A model generated the notes under the pieces. That model was given only the letters and a program-made list of their open reading frames with translations. It was not told where the DNA came from and did not search any database. The position numbers were made by a program, and so were the translations under genes. From assembly GCF_004138335.1 (NCBI RefSeq), contig NZ_RYFW01000003.1, forward strand, positions 124,001 through 188,000: 64,000 nucleotides of DNA. Reading direction: 5' to 3'. Positions 17,208 to 26,162 of the stretch are shown here, in pieces; position 1 is the first letter of the stretch, and each line of letters begins with the position of its first letter. This DNA comes from Peristeroidobacter agariperforans. Lineage in GTDB: Bacteria > Pseudomonadota > Gammaproteobacteria > Steroidobacterales > Steroidobacteraceae.

Positions 17208-17636
17208 ATGCGATTTCTGATTACAGCCACCTCTGATCCGCAAGCGCCGGCATCCGATCAGCCCCTCGACGACGAGATCTTCAGTGCGTACATGCGGTTC
17301 AACGAGGAAATGCACCGGGCAGGGGTGCTCGTTGCCTCGGAAGGGCTGAATCCGGCCCGCAAAGGCGCACGCGTTGGCGTGTCGAAGGGCAAGCGCACCG
17401 TCCTCGATGGTCCCTTTGTGGAGTCCAAGGAGTTGATCGGCGGCTTCTATCTGATCGAGGTACCCTCGCTCGAGGAAGCTACGCAGTGGGCGCTTCGCTG
17501 CCCGGTCGGCCTGGGCTCCGCCGATGTGCTCACGATCCACCCCATGACGGAGCCCTCCGATATCCCGCCTCAGTACCTCGAGTTGATCCGTAAAGCGGCT
17601 CCCACATGGAGCGAAGCTTTCAGAGGGAAGCGTTGA
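17208..17636 (+). CDS. YCII-related (DGPF-motif) protein
   Basis: The ATG at 17208 has AGGAG nine bases upstream and gives 142 aa beginning MRFLITATSDPQAP. The DGPF motif (TVLDGPFVESKELIGGFYLIEV) defines the family. These small alpha/beta proteins often sit beside ECF sigma factors of the ECF42 group, as here. Biochemical activity is unknown. A second YCII gene follows 24 bp later. Confidence 0.88.
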   Translation: MRFLITATSDPQAPASDQPLDDEIFSAYMRFNEEMHRAGVLVASEGLNPARKGARVGVSKGKRTVLDGPFVESKELIGGFYLIEVPSLEEATQWALRCPVGLGSADVLTIHPMTEPSDIPPQYLELIRKAAPTWSEAFRGKR

Positions 17637-17660
17637 ACTGCTGCCTCCCGGAGGTGCGCT

Positions 17661-18059
17661 ATGCGAGTCATCGTGATGGTGAAGGCGACGAGGAACTCCG
17701 AGGCCGGCCTCATGCCGGCAGAGGAACTACAGGGCGCGATGAGCCAGTTCAACCAGGAGCTGGTAAGGGCCGGGATCCTGCTCGCCGGAGATTCCCTTCA
17801 GCCCAGCAGCCAGGGCAAACGGGTGCGTTTCTCGGGGGGAAAACGGCTCGTGATCGATGGCCCTTTCGTGCAGACCAAGGAGCTCGTGGCCGGTTACTGG
17901 GTCTGGCAGGTGAAGTCGATGCATGAGGCGCTCGAGTGGATCAGGCGCTGCCCGGACCCTATACCGGGAGAGGACGCAGAGATCGAGATCCGTCCCGTGT
18001 TGCACGCCGAGGATCTCGCAAAGACGCGTTCGCCGGCTCGCAGCACTGATAAGGTGTAA
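17661..18059 (+). CDS. YCII-related (DGPF-motif) protein
   Basis: The 132-aa product, MRVIVMVKATRNSEAG..., has the motif as DGPFVQTKELVAGYWVWQV and is a clear paralogue of the preceding protein. GGAGG lies just before the ATG. It ends 7 bp before the sigma factor start, so the three genes form an operon. Duplicated YCII genes before an ECF42 sigma are common in soil bacteria. Confidence 0.88.
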   Translation: MRVIVMVKATRNSEAGLMPAEELQGAMSQFNQELVRAGILLAGDSLQPSSQGKRVRFSGGKRLVIDGPFVQTKELVAGYWVWQVKSMHEALEWIRRCPDPIPGEDAEIEIRPVLHAEDLAKTRSPARSTDKV

Positions 18060-18066
18060 CCATCAA

Positions 18067-19344
18067 ATGGGGGAGACACCCACGAAAGAGACCATTGAAG
18101 CGGTCTGGCGGATAGAGGCTGCTCGGCTGCTCGGTGGTCTGGTTCGCGTAGTGCGCGACGTGAGCCTTGCCGAGGATCTCGCTCAGGAAGCGCTGCTCAC
18201 GGCGCTCGAGCGTTGGCCGCACACCGGCGTTCCGAACAATCCCGGTGCGTGGCTGATGGCGACTGCAAAGAACCGCGCCATCGACCAACTCCGCCGCCGT
18301 GGGATGTTGGATCGGACACATGAGAGCATCCAAAGAGATGCGGCAATCGGCGCATCGACAGAACATCCTGAAAACGAAACGAACATGGACGAGGACGTTG
18401 ACGACGAGCTCATGCGCCTCATTCTGATCGCGTGTCATCCGGTGCTTTCGAAGCAAGCGCGAGTGGCGCTCACGCTGCGTCTTCTCGGAGGACTCACGAC
18501 CGATGAGATTGCCCGGGCGTTTCTCGTGCCGGAAACGACCATCGCGCAACGTATCGTTCGCGCGAAGCGGACTCTGGCGGAGGCCCGCGTGCCTTTTGAA
18601 ATTCCGCGCGGTGACGACCTTGCTGACCGCTTGCCCTCAGTGTTCGAAGTGATCTATCTCATCTTCAACGAGGGCTACGCAGCTTCCCGGGGTGAAGACT
18701 GGATGCGCATGGAGCTCTGCGAAGAAGCCCTGCGGCTAGGACGGATTCTCGCCGAGCGGATACCAGACAATGCCGAGGTTCACGGACTCGTGGCACTGAT
18801 GGAGTTACATTCCTCACGCGCTCGCGCGCGCATCGGTCCGTCTGGGGAGCCGATCCTCCTTCTCAATCAGGATCGCTCCCGTTGGGACCAGCTTCTGGTG
18901 CATCGGGGTCTCGCTGCGCTCGCTCGTGCCGAAGCGCTCGCCAGTCCGCTTGGCCCCTACGCGCTACAGGCGTCGATCGCTGCGTGCCACGCGCAAGCTC
19001 GTACGGCCGACGAGACGGACTGGAAAAGAATCGTCGCGCTCTATGACGCGTTAGTCCAAATCACGCAATCGCCTCTTGTCGAGTTAAATCGCGCCATCGC
19101 GGTAGGTATGGCCTTCGGCCCGACGGCGGGGCTCGAGCTGATAGATGCTCTGATGGACGAGCCGGCTCTACGGCAGTACCACCTGTTGCCGAGTGTACGC
19201 GGCGATCTGCTGAGCAAGCTCGGGCGTGCAAAGGAGGCTCACACGGAGTTCGAGCGCGCAGCAGCCATGGCTCAGAATGTGCGCGAGCGGGAGTTGCTTG
19301 TGGCGCGGGCCAAGGCGTGCGCTGGCGAGCGGGGCGGGCCGTGA
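18067..19344 (+). CDS. ECF42-type RNA polymerase sigma factor with C-terminal extension
   Basis: The 425-aa protein starts MGETPTKETIEAVWRIEAARL. The sigma-2 region is EDLAQEALLTALERWPHTGVPNNPGAWLMATAKNRAIDQLRR and the sigma-4 helix-turn-helix is LTTDEIARAFLVPETTIAQRIVRAKRTL. The remaining 240 residues form the helical, TPR-like DUF6596 extension (NEGYAASRGEDWMR, LNRAIAVGMAFGP) needed for activity in ECF42 factors. There is no anti-sigma gene nearby, as is usual for this group. It probably controls the two YCII genes upstream. Confidence 0.92.
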   Translation: MGETPTKETIEAVWRIEAARLLGGLVRVVRDVSLAEDLAQEALLTALERWPHTGVPNNPGAWLMATAKNRAIDQLRRRGMLDRTHESIQRDAAIGASTEHPENETNMDEDVDDELMRLILIACHPVLSKQARVALTLRLLGGLTTDEIARAFLVPETTIAQRIVRAKRTLAEARVPFEIPRGDDLADRLPSVFEVIYLIFNEGYAASRGEDWMRMELCEEALRLGRILAERIPDNAEVHGLVALMELHSSRARARIGPSGEPILLLNQDRSRWDQLLVHRGLAALARAEALASPLGPYALQASIAACHAQARTADETDWKRIVALYDALVQITQSPLVELNRAIAVGMAFGPTAGLELIDALMDEPALRQYHLLPSVRGDLLSKLGRAKEAHTEFERAAAMAQNVRERELLVARAKACAGERGGP

Positions 19345-19562
19345 ACTTCGTGGTATCGAACTTTGTCGCAAGTCGCGGCATCCAGAGGTCTCGATCGGGT
19401 CCATCAGTCTCCGTCTCTAGCCCTGATCCGGGGCCGCGTCCGATAGAACGGCCAACATAGCGCCCGTATCAGCTCGCAGGACTGAATTGCTCCGCGTCTG
19501 CGGGCTCGCGTACGATGGACTGACTTACGATCCGCCAGTACACGAGCTACGGAATCAGCGCT

Positions 19563-20777
19563 ATGAAAGGAGTCTTTTCGCATACTTCCCAACACGCTCG
19601 CTGTGTAAGTCTGCTGCTCTGCTGTGCTCTGCTTTTCGCCGCCTCTCCTGCTTTGGCCGAAGGCACGGACGGCATCAGGATCGGGACCCGCAGAGTAGTG
19701 GAGTCACGAGTGCTGAAGGAGGGCAGGACGGTCCACATCTATTTGCCCGAGAGCTATCCGCAGAGCCGCGGTTACCGTCGATATCCCGTCTTGTACGTCA
19801 GAGACGGCGGCAAGTTCTTTCACTCGTTCACTGGCGCTGTGCAACACCTGACCTCGGACGCCACGCCTCATGTGCCGGAGATCATCGTGGTGGCGATCGT
19901 CGAGACCGACAGGGTCCGAGATTCATCGTCGACGCGTTCATTGCAAGGCTTTACGGGGAAGACGGACGAGGGCTTCAAAAGCAGTGGCGGTGGCGAGAAT
20001 TTCCGGCAGTTCCTCCAGCATGAGCTCGTGCCGTACATCGACAACGAGTTCAGTACCTCCTCGTATCGGATCTATTGCGGCTATTCGTTCACCGGGCTGA
20101 GCGTGATCGATGAGTTCCTCGACGTGGACACCATTTTCTTGATGATCGATCCTAGCTGGTGGTGGGATGACTACGTGATGGAAAGACGGGCTGCCGTGGC
20201 GCTGCCAGGCCGCAAGTTCAACCGCGTTCAGCTGTTCATGGCCGCGACGGGCGAGTCGTACCCGGAGAAGTATTTCATCAAGGCGAGAGACATAAGCTCG
20301 TTGGCCGAGGTGTTGCAACGGACGAATCCCGCCGGGCTCGAGTGGAAATTGAAGCGCTATGCGGACGAGTCGCACCACTCCATGGCGCTGCGCGCCTTGC
20401 ACGACGGTCTCACATATTTCTTTCGTGGCTATCAACCCTCGCTGCACGAGTTGTACATGGAGCCGGAGAAACTCAGGTCGCGTTACGAATCGCTATCAGC
20501 GAGGCTCGGTGAGCGGGTGTCCCTGCGGGAGGACTTGTTGAGATTCTTTGGGGAGCAGTTTCTGCGCAACTTCAAGGAGCCCGATCAGGCGATCCGCTAT
20601 TTCGAGATGGCTGCCGACGCTTACCCGGGATCATGGGCGGCCTGGGACGACTTGGGTGACGCGTATATGGCGAAAGGGGACAAGCTCGAGGCGGTCAAAC
20701 TATATGAAAAATCTCTGCTGCTGAATCCTCAGAACGAGAACGCGAACAAGATGTTGAAGTCGCTGCGTGCCGAGTAA
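19563..20777 (+). CDS. Exported esterase (IroE/Fes-like fold) with C-terminal TPR
   Basis: The 404-aa protein has a signal peptide (to about residue 34). The alpha/beta-hydrolase domain resembles siderophore/'putative esterase' proteins (VHIYLPESY, YPVLYVRDGGKFF, LVPYIDNEF). The nucleophile elbow reads YCGYSFTGLS instead of the common GHSxGG, and a likely catalytic His is in DESHHSMAL. The last 60 residues form a tetratricopeptide unit (AWDDLGDAYMAKGDKLEAVKLYEKSLLLNP). It probably hydrolyses an ester or binds a partner in the periplasm. Confidence 0.8.
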   Translation: MKGVFSHTSQHARCVSLLLCCALLFAASPALAEGTDGIRIGTRRVVESRVLKEGRTVHIYLPESYPQSRGYRRYPVLYVRDGGKFFHSFTGAVQHLTSDATPHVPEIIVVAIVETDRVRDSSSTRSLQGFTGKTDEGFKSSGGGENFRQFLQHELVPYIDNEFSTSSYRIYCGYSFTGLSVIDEFLDVDTIFLMIDPSWWWDDYVMERRAAVALPGRKFNRVQLFMAATGESYPEKYFIKARDISSLAEVLQRTNPAGLEWKLKRYADESHHSMALRALHDGLTYFFRGYQPSLHELYMEPEKLRSRYESLSARLGERVSLREDLLRFFGEQFLRNFKEPDQAIRYFEMAADAYPGSWAAWDDLGDAYMAKGDKLEAVKLYEKSLLLNPQNENANKMLKSLRAE

Positions 20778-20805
20778 CGAGGAGGTGAGGCCGGCAGCCG
20801 TCCGA

Positions 20806-21006
20806 TCATGTAGCGCGTGGCACGTGTTGGTTGCTTTTTGACGACACAAATCCCACGAGAACTGCGTGGAAGGCTCCTTCGACTACAGCAACGACGATTA
20901 GCGCTGCAGCCATATCAGTATTGCCACCGATAAAGCATATGAACGCAGCGGTTGAAACCAGTCCAAGCCCGATAGCGAGACCTTTCCAAGTAAAAACACG
21001 GTTCAT
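20806..21006 (-). CDS. Small membrane protein, unknown function
   Basis: The ATG at 21006 has AAGGAG six bases upstream. The 66-aa product, MNRVFTWKGLAIGLGLVS..., has two hydrophobic segments (LAIGLGLVSTAAFICFIGG and AALIVVAVVEGAFHAVLVGFV). No family is recognised. It is transcribed towards the esterase gene. Confidence 0.6.
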   Translation of the reverse strand: MNRVFTWKGLAIGLGLVSTAAFICFIGGNTDMAAALIVVAVVEGAFHAVLVGFVSSKSNQHVPRAT

Positions 21007-21167
21007 TTGGCGCTCCTTCGACCAAACAAATGATTTCGGTGGTCGACCCGAAGATTGTACCTGCAATCTGTTACAGGCGCAGGGTATCGCTGCGACGGGT
21101 TGTGGGGGGGGCTGCGCTTCCGATACGAGTGCGCGTCCGCTGACTACGGGAAGTCTGCTTTCGCCAA

Positions 21168-22454
21168 TTAGTGACCGCTGCGCGCGCGTTTCAGCGCTTC
21201 ATCAAGAGCATCTGCGGCCGGCACCTTGACGTCGGGCTCGACTCCGGTGCTCTCCCAGTTCGTCTTGGTGATCGGGTTGATAAACCGCCCGAATGGCACG
21301 CGGATGAAGAAGTGATCGTCAATTCGGTGCGGAGCTACGGTGTGGGCGCCGCCGCCCGTCGTCTCACCGATCAGGGTCGCACGCTTGAGGCTCTTCAGGT
21401 CGTAGCTGAACACTTCACCCGCGGAAAACGTTCTATTGGATATGAGCACAAAAACATTCTTGCCAGCCTTCTTCTTTCCCGGCACGTAGGGAAACGTCCA
21501 GAACTGCTCGGTGATGTTTTGGTTGCGGTCGTAGAGGTCGTCGAGGTGCACCAGCTCGTCGAATAGATAGCTTGAGATCAGGGCCGCCATGCGCGGCGCT
21601 CCACCGCCGTTGTCCCGCAGGTCGATAATGATGGAATCGCTGTCGGCGAGGAAGGTCATGGCAGCGACCGCGGTCGATCCGCAATTGTCAGGCTCCTCAA
21701 AGCCATTCAATTTCAGATAACCGATATTCGGAGGATGGTGCTCAGCCTTCGCGAAACCGCAGTTGGTGGCAGCGAGCCGAGCAGGGTCGGGGCGGGGACG
21801 AGTGGTTGGCTCTGCGGGGGGCATGCTCTTGGCGAAGAAATCCACCGTAACGTGCTTGTCGCCGGTGAACGTGCGCAGGTCGTCGGTGAGCCGGATAGCG
21901 AAAATCTGACCATCCGTGATGTCTCGATAAGCGTCCTGCTTCTGCTGCGTTCTGAGTTTCTCCGCTGTCGTTCTCCCCACATCCGGAAACAGGTAGAACT
22001 GAGCCAGCAGTTTGGCTGCCCCGTCAATCACACGGCTGCGCTCCGCTTCATCCAAAACGACCTCCCCTGCGTTGGCGCCAGTGGGAGCGAGCTTCAATAG
22101 GCGGATATGATCTGCGTCGCTCGACCGAACTACGAGGCTGCCGAGAGTCTGTGCCGAACTCGCTCTCTCCTTGACCCGGAAAACGATCCATAACTTGTCG
22201 CCTTTATCGATAGTCACTAGATCGTAACCGCCGGTGCGCGCGCGCTGTTTCATCTCTTGGTCAAGACTCAACCACGGAGCATGGGCCTTCTGGAAGGATT
22301 GGAATGTTGCCCTATCGCCGCTGTTGAACGCGTCGAGCCACGCGGCCAACGCGTGTCCGGCCGGCGTATCTGGAATGATCGGCGCAGGTGCAGCGGCGAG
22401 CGCCAGGCCCGGCGCGATAGAGAACAGCGCTCCAAGGAATCGACCAATCGTCAT
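21168..22454 (-). CDS. S41 family (tail-specific/C-terminal processing) peptidase-like protein
   Basis: The ATG at 22454 gives 428 aa with a signal peptide (FLGALFSIAPGLALAAAP). The S41 core is seen as IGYLKLNGF, DSIIIDLRDNGGG, FVLISNRTFSAGEVFSYDLK (Ser nucleophile in TFSAGE) and LIGETTGGGAHTV. The N-terminal 150 residues have no PDZ motif I could see; they contain an AWLDAFNSGD segment like that of S41 proteins with a SnoaL-like leader. It probably acts in the periplasm. A repeat copy lies about 130 bp upstream. Confidence 0.88.
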   Translation of the reverse strand: MTIGRFLGALFSIAPGLALAAAPAPIIPDTPAGHALAAWLDAFNSGDRATFQSFQKAHAPWLSLDQEMKQRARTGGYDLVTIDKGDKLWIVFRVKERASSAQTLGSLVVRSSDADHIRLLKLAPTGANAGEVVLDEAERSRVIDGAAKLLAQFYLFPDVGRTTAEKLRTQQKQDAYRDITDGQIFAIRLTDDLRTFTGDKHVTVDFFAKSMPPAEPTTRPRPDPARLAATNCGFAKAEHHPPNIGYLKLNGFEEPDNCGSTAVAAMTFLADSDSIIIDLRDNGGGAPRMAALISSYLFDELVHLDDLYDRNQNITEQFWTFPYVPGKKKAGKNVFVLISNRTFSAGEVFSYDLKSLKRATLIGETTGGGAHTVAPHRIDDHFFIRVPFGRFINPITKTNWESTGVEPDVKVPAADALDEALKRARSGH

Positions 22455-22580
22455 GGCACCCTCTGCACGGTATTGGCTCGATATCGCTACTCTGCTGCAG
22501 CTCCCTATACCAGACATTCTCGAACGACTGCAAAGGGGCGAGGCCTGTCGCTGGACTCTGCCCGTTCAAGCAGAGCTGGC

Positions 22581-22662
22581 GGCCTCAGCAGCCCTCAGTG
22601 GAAGTTCCGTGACGCGCTACACGCGTTCCTGCAGTCTCGGTGTGCATACGCGTGCGGCGATG
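22581..22662 (+). repeat. Dispersed repeat, copy 3
   Basis: Head GGCCTCAGCAGCCCTCAGTG, then GCGCTACACGC, core GTTCCTGCAGTCTCGGTG and ATACGCGTGCGGCGATG. It ends 56 bp from the stop codon of the minus-strand 165-aa gene. Confidence 0.85.
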
Positions 22663-22717
22663 TCGGAGCGTTGAGAACGGTGGCGCCTTGCCGATAACAG
22701 CCTGCTCGATCGAGAGC

Positions 22718-23215
22718 TTAGAGCTCATATCGCAGCCCCGCGCTTGCCTGAACTCCCTTTGCGTCGAACAGCGACCAAACCACACCCCAGGAGAAGCGCT
22801 CCTGCCCAGACTCGAAGGTACGGCCCAACTGCTTCGCCAGTTGCTTGCGGATAAAAGAGATTTCCTGGTCTATGGTCTCGCGCGTGGGCCAGCCATCTTC
22901 GAGCACTGCGTTGGGCAACGAAACTCCGAATTGCATTGCCGTCAGATGATCGAGATGAAAGCAAAGCCCAAGCGCACAAGGTTGCATACCAAAGGAGGTG
23001 CCCTGGAAGTACAGCCATTCATAGCCGTACCCGTGATCGGTGTTTGAGCGATGGAACTGCGACAAGTGGGCCACGGCGACGTCCTTTCTCAGGCCCTTTG
23101 CCAAAACCAAAGGACACCCAGCAATACGGATCGAGCCATCACTGGAGCTGATAGTGAGAGCGGCCGTCATGAGCGTTGGCCTAATAGGTATCACACGATA
23201 TTCGTGCCCAGGCAT
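22718..23215 (-). CDS. Hypothetical protein between two repeat copies
   Basis: Up to 165 aa; an alternative ATG at 23170 (MTAALTISSSDGSIRIAGC) gives 150 aa with a slightly better-placed ribosome site. It has mixed alpha/beta composition with several Cys and His residues (FGMQPCALGLCFHLDHL) and ends GVQASAGLRYEL. There is no signal peptide or membrane helix and the family is not recognised. It lies alone between copies 3 and 4 of the dispersed repeat. Confidence 0.6.
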   Translation of the reverse strand: MPGHEYRVIPIRPTLMTAALTISSSDGSIRIAGCPLVLAKGLRKDVAVAHLSQFHRSNTDHGYGYEWLYFQGTSFGMQPCALGLCFHLDHLTAMQFGVSLPNAVLEDGWPTRETIDQEISFIRKQLAKQLGRTFESGQERFSWGVVWSLFDAKGVQASAGLRYEL

Positions 23216-23240
23216 TCTCCATCATAGAGGGAGAAAGGGT

Positions 23241-23328
23241 GAGCGCGCGGTAGCTTTAAGTGAATGCAGATGATTCCGAAGAAGGGGTTTGCGATGTTCC
23301 TGCGCTGCCCGTGCGCCGGCGGGTGAGA
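23241..23328 (+). repeat. Dispersed repeat, copy 4
   Basis: A diverged copy: GATTCCGAAGAAGGGGTTTG, core GTTCCTGCGCTGCCCGTGC, then GGCGGGTGAG. It is followed after 50 bp by the stop of the minus-strand DUF6624-like gene. Plus-strand translation reads IPKKGFAMFLRCPCAGG and then a stop. Confidence 0.75.
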
Positions 23329-23377
23329 TAGTGCGGTTGAGGATTCGTCAGACGGTTGGCTCCGGGCAGGCGCGGGC

Positions 23378-24163
23378 TCACTCAGAGGCGTCCGAAGAAC
23401 CCGGCGTCCGAGATGTTGGCGAGCCGTACATCACGCGAAGGATGCATGCGTAGCTCGCAAGCGTGCCGAGCCCCGCCGCTCGCCGGCGTTTGTCGACATT
23501 CGCTTCATCCTCCATCGGTGCGGGTTTCAGCTCGCCATCGCGCATTACGAAATTGGTGCCGTATCGCTGTGGCTTGCCTCGGGCGCTCAGAAGATCGTCC
23601 GTAAGCAAGGCGACTTGATCGCTGCCGACTTCGCCGCGACGCACGTGCTCCTTGGTCAGCTTCAGCACATTCTCCTGGAAATCCGGATCTCCTGCAGCGT
23701 GTACCGTCAGCAGCCATGCCGCACCGACTCCATCGAGCCCGACCATCTCGGCAGTGGGGAAACCGTCCTGCGTGACGATGTGTTTCAGCCGCTTGAGGTT
23801 GGCGGAGTCCACCTCACGCATGCGCACTGACTCCGGCCCGCTTGGATTGATGCGGAGTCCGGAAGAAGTCAGAAACATTCTCGCCTCCTGATCCTGCTTT
23901 TCCATCAGCAGCAGATACTCGCGAAGAGCGGGCCTGGTCGGCGGTGCGTGCACCCTCGGAGTCTTCATCCGCGACCGCAGCTCCGCGGCTTCGCGCACCG
24001 CCTCTGGACAGATCGCGTCAATTTCTGCGCTAAAGGTCGCCGCGACCGTGGAAGAGGTGGATGGGAACTGGCTCCACGCAGGTACAGCGAGCAACGCCAG
24101 CACCAAACACCCGGTCCGAGCCGTTGCACGGGAAGGGGTGAAACACCGCCTGTCCGTTGTCAT
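23378..24163 (-). CDS. DUF6624-like exported protein
   Basis: The ATG at 24163 gives 261 aa beginning MTTDRRCFTPSRATARTGCLVLALLAVPAWSQ, a signal peptide. The central region (DQEARMFL, SANLKRLKHIVTQDGFPT, DGVGAAWLLTVHAAGDPDFQ, GEVGSDQVALLTDDLLSARGKPQRYGTNF) matches the DUF6624 pattern of envelope proteins of unknown function. It lies 3' to 5' against repeat copy 4, the same arrangement as other cassette-like genes. Confidence 0.75.
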   Translation of the reverse strand: MTTDRRCFTPSRATARTGCLVLALLAVPAWSQFPSTSSTVAATFSAEIDAICPEAVREAAELRSRMKTPRVHAPPTRPALREYLLLMEKQDQEARMFLTSSGLRINPSGPESVRMREVDSANLKRLKHIVTQDGFPTAEMVGLDGVGAAWLLTVHAAGDPDFQENVLKLTKEHVRRGEVGSDQVALLTDDLLSARGKPQRYGTNFVMRDGELKPAPMEDEANVDKRRRAAGLGTLASYACILRVMYGSPTSRTPGSSDASE

Positions 24164-24505
24164 GAGCAGGTTCTGATGTGTGGCGGGCATTCGCAAGCCT
24201 CTGCAGACGCCAAAGTGTATCCGGACTGCTGCCGCGCTTCATGCGCCACTGCCCTCCAAATACCTTGTCTTCCTCTGCCTTTGCAATGGCGGCCAGGAGC
24301 CCACTGTCGATCTCGCCGTTCTCGCTTGCTCGTCATCAGCGAGAGCTTCAGTGATTTCATCAATGCAATCGGCCGTGGCTGCCACATCGACATTGAGAGA
24401 TGGCCGAGAGGCTCAAGGCGACGGCTACTGGTGACGATGTTCCGACAAGCCCCGTGTCGTTCAACGACGGCAGCGTACCTGCACCGCAAGGATTGGCCCA
24501 CCGAT
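24164..24505. other. Intergenic stretch without a supported gene
   Basis: About 340 bp between two minus-strand genes. Short frames on both strands lack ribosome sites or family features. I see no repeat copy here. Confidence 0.4.
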
Positions 24506-25435
24506 CTACGGTGACGATAGGACACGCCCTCGCTTGTATTGGAAATGTAATGGCAACGTCATGACGCGCCAATGGTCTTGCTCACGGTCGAACCGTCGAA
24601 CCGTGATCGAGTCATTGGCGGCACGCGTATGAAGCTCCCAATCGGTGCTGTCAAAGCCGCAGTCGTGATGCGCTGCTGGTGTCTCCACCGGCAGCCGCTT
24701 GCGCGTTTCGCGTCGAACCATACTCCAGGTCACGCCGCCGTCGTCAGATGCGAGCGTCGCAATCTCCTCCCGGGTGTCGTCGATCGACGTAGATTCGCCC
24801 TCATACGCAAGCTCGATCTCACCATTCAGCGCGCTTGTAAAGGTCATGCTCAGAGGAAAACCGTCTGGTAAAGCGTGGCCTTGCGATCGTTGAACTTCAG
24901 TGAGCTGACGCCAGGTTTTTCCTCCATCCGTGGAACCGAAAAGCAGTACGGTGCCGGGTCCTTCGACGCTCCACAGCGCCAGCGCCCAACCGTGCTGGTG
25001 GTCCGAGAAGGCGACATGGGTCAACTCGCTGCCGAGTACGGGCGACATCACCTCATGCCAGCTCTTGCCGCCATCGATAGTCCGCAGCAGAAACGAGCGG
25101 ATCGTGCCGGCGGCAACGCCTACGCCTCCGAAGAGAAACGCGACGTTGCTATCGAGCGCGCACAATCCGCTCACGTTTAGATCCACGCCGTTTTCGTCCG
25201 CCTGTTCGGACATCCAGCCAATGCCATCGAGATCGAAGTTGTCGGTCTGGAACTCTATGGCGGGTGCCGAGGATTCGGGAGCGGGGCGCTTGCACGCAGC
25301 CGAGGTCATCGTTAGGAAAGCTATGGCAGCGGCGCAGAAAGTCAAAGACAGCCTTTTGCTGAACAAGCGCACTTCCTTGCCTTTTGGGCGCTCAATTGTG
25401 CATCCGAAGGTACACGGAAGGCGAGATGCTTCCAA
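24506..25435 (-). CDS. Ycf48/BNR-repeat-like lipoprotein
   Basis: The 309-aa frame contains a lipoprotein signal (LTFCAAAIAFLTMTSAAC); GTG at 25369 may be the true start. Asp-box-like motifs typical of BNR/photosystem-assembly-factor-like beta-propellers recur: RTIDGGKSWHEV, GSTDGGKTWRQL and ASDDGGVTWSMV. It probably forms an envelope beta-propeller; the ligand is unknown. It is divergent from the ferredoxin-like frame at 25455. Confidence 0.75.
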   Translation of the reverse strand: MEASRLPCTFGCTIERPKGKEVRLFSKRLSLTFCAAAIAFLTMTSAACKRPAPESSAPAIEFQTDNFDLDGIGWMSEQADENGVDLNVSGLCALDSNVAFLFGGVGVAAGTIRSFLLRTIDGGKSWHEVMSPVLGSELTHVAFSDHQHGWALALWSVEGPGTVLLFGSTDGGKTWRQLTEVQRSQGHALPDGFPLSMTFTSALNGEIELAYEGESTSIDDTREEIATLASDDGGVTWSMVRRETRKRLPVETPAAHHDCGFDSTDWELHTRAANDSITVRRFDREQDHWRVMTLPLHFQYKRGRVLSSP

Positions 25436-25454
25436 CTATTCGGAGTGTGCGTGA

Positions 25455-25850
25455 GATGATCTAGACTGCCCAAGGTTCCACAAAAACGCGCCGGGCGCCT
25501 TCTATACGACCGGAGAGTGCCTCGCGTGCACGATACCTGAAGCAGAAGCCCCCTCGCTTCTTGCCGAGATCAACGACGAGAATGCAGACATCTATTTCAT
25601 ACGTCAGCCGGAAACACCTGACGAAGTGGAGCAGGCGTGCCGAGCTGCGTTCGTCTGTTGTGTTTCGGCCATCCGATATGGTGGTCATGACCCCATCATC
25701 ATCCGCCGTCTGGGAAATCGAGATGACCATTGTGACCACCTCCTTTCGGGAGGGCCAGTACTTGCGCCTGAGGACAACAACATGCGGTGGATGGCGGTGA
25801 TCAGCGAGCCCCGCCTTTGGTGGATCCTTTGGCGGAGATTATGGAAGTGA
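25455..25850 (+). pseudogene. Ferredoxin-like cysteine protein without a start codon
   Basis: The plus-strand frame reads DDLDCPRFHKNAPGAFYTTG, ECLACTIPEAEAPSLLAEI, then a segment ending in QPETPDEVEQACRAAF and VCCVSAIRYGGHDPIIIRRLG. The spacing of Cys residues, the EAP and the final C-x3-AI motif resemble small ferredoxins. A TGA lies just upstream at 25452 with no ATG, GTG or TTG before the first motif, while an ATG one base out of frame (25456) precedes it. A one-base change would restore a start. The tail after HCDHL looks like read-through. Confidence 0.6.
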
Positions 25851-25976
25851 TGCTCGAACACGCGTGCGAACAACTGAGCCGCGAGTTCGCCTCATGTCCG
25901 GCGCGGATCGATACAGGGTCCACGCGCAGAAGATTCCGAATGTTGCCAGGGCAGCAATCCATCTGACTATAGCCAT
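25839..25976 (-). CDS. Possible small membrane protein, 45 aa
   Basis: The frame MAIVRWIAALATFGIFCAWTLYRSAPDM... has one membrane-helix-like segment followed by a basic tail. No clear ribosome site precedes the ATG. It overlaps the end of the ferredoxin-like frame by 12 bp. Confidence 0.3.
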   Translation of the reverse strand: MAIVRWIAALATFGIFCAWTLYRSAPDMRRTRGSVVRTRVRASLP

Positions 25977-26063
25977 GCGGCGCGCGGCGAAGTCGGCGAG
26001 AGTCGCTGTCTAATCCTGGCAGTTTTCGTGAGAATCAAACAGGCCGGATTCATTGTCCGTATC

Positions 26064-26132
26064 GAGCGCTCGCAACCCTAGACGTTGAAGAATCCGCCGT
26101 TCCTGCAGTGCCTATGCGGGTACGTGTGAGAT
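26064..26132 (+). repeat. Dispersed repeat, copy 5
   Basis: A shortened copy: GCGCTCGCAACCCTAGACGT, core GTTCCTGCAGTGCCTATGC and GGGTACGTGTGAG; the middle GAAGAAGCG segment is reduced. It ends 31 bp from the true stop of the minus-strand gene at 26163, and that gene's shifted frame runs into it. Confidence 0.75.
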
Positions 26133-26162
26133 AAACCCGGTGCGGCGCCAGCGCGCGTGATG

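Noticed and set aside
16827-17540. Minus-strand 237-aa ORF
   Set aside because: Half of it overlaps the YCII gene on the other strand and it has no recognisable domain or ribosome site.
25461-25739. Minus-strand 92-aa ORF
   Set aside because: The opposite strand over the same bases shows a conserved ferredoxin-like pattern; this frame is its shadow.
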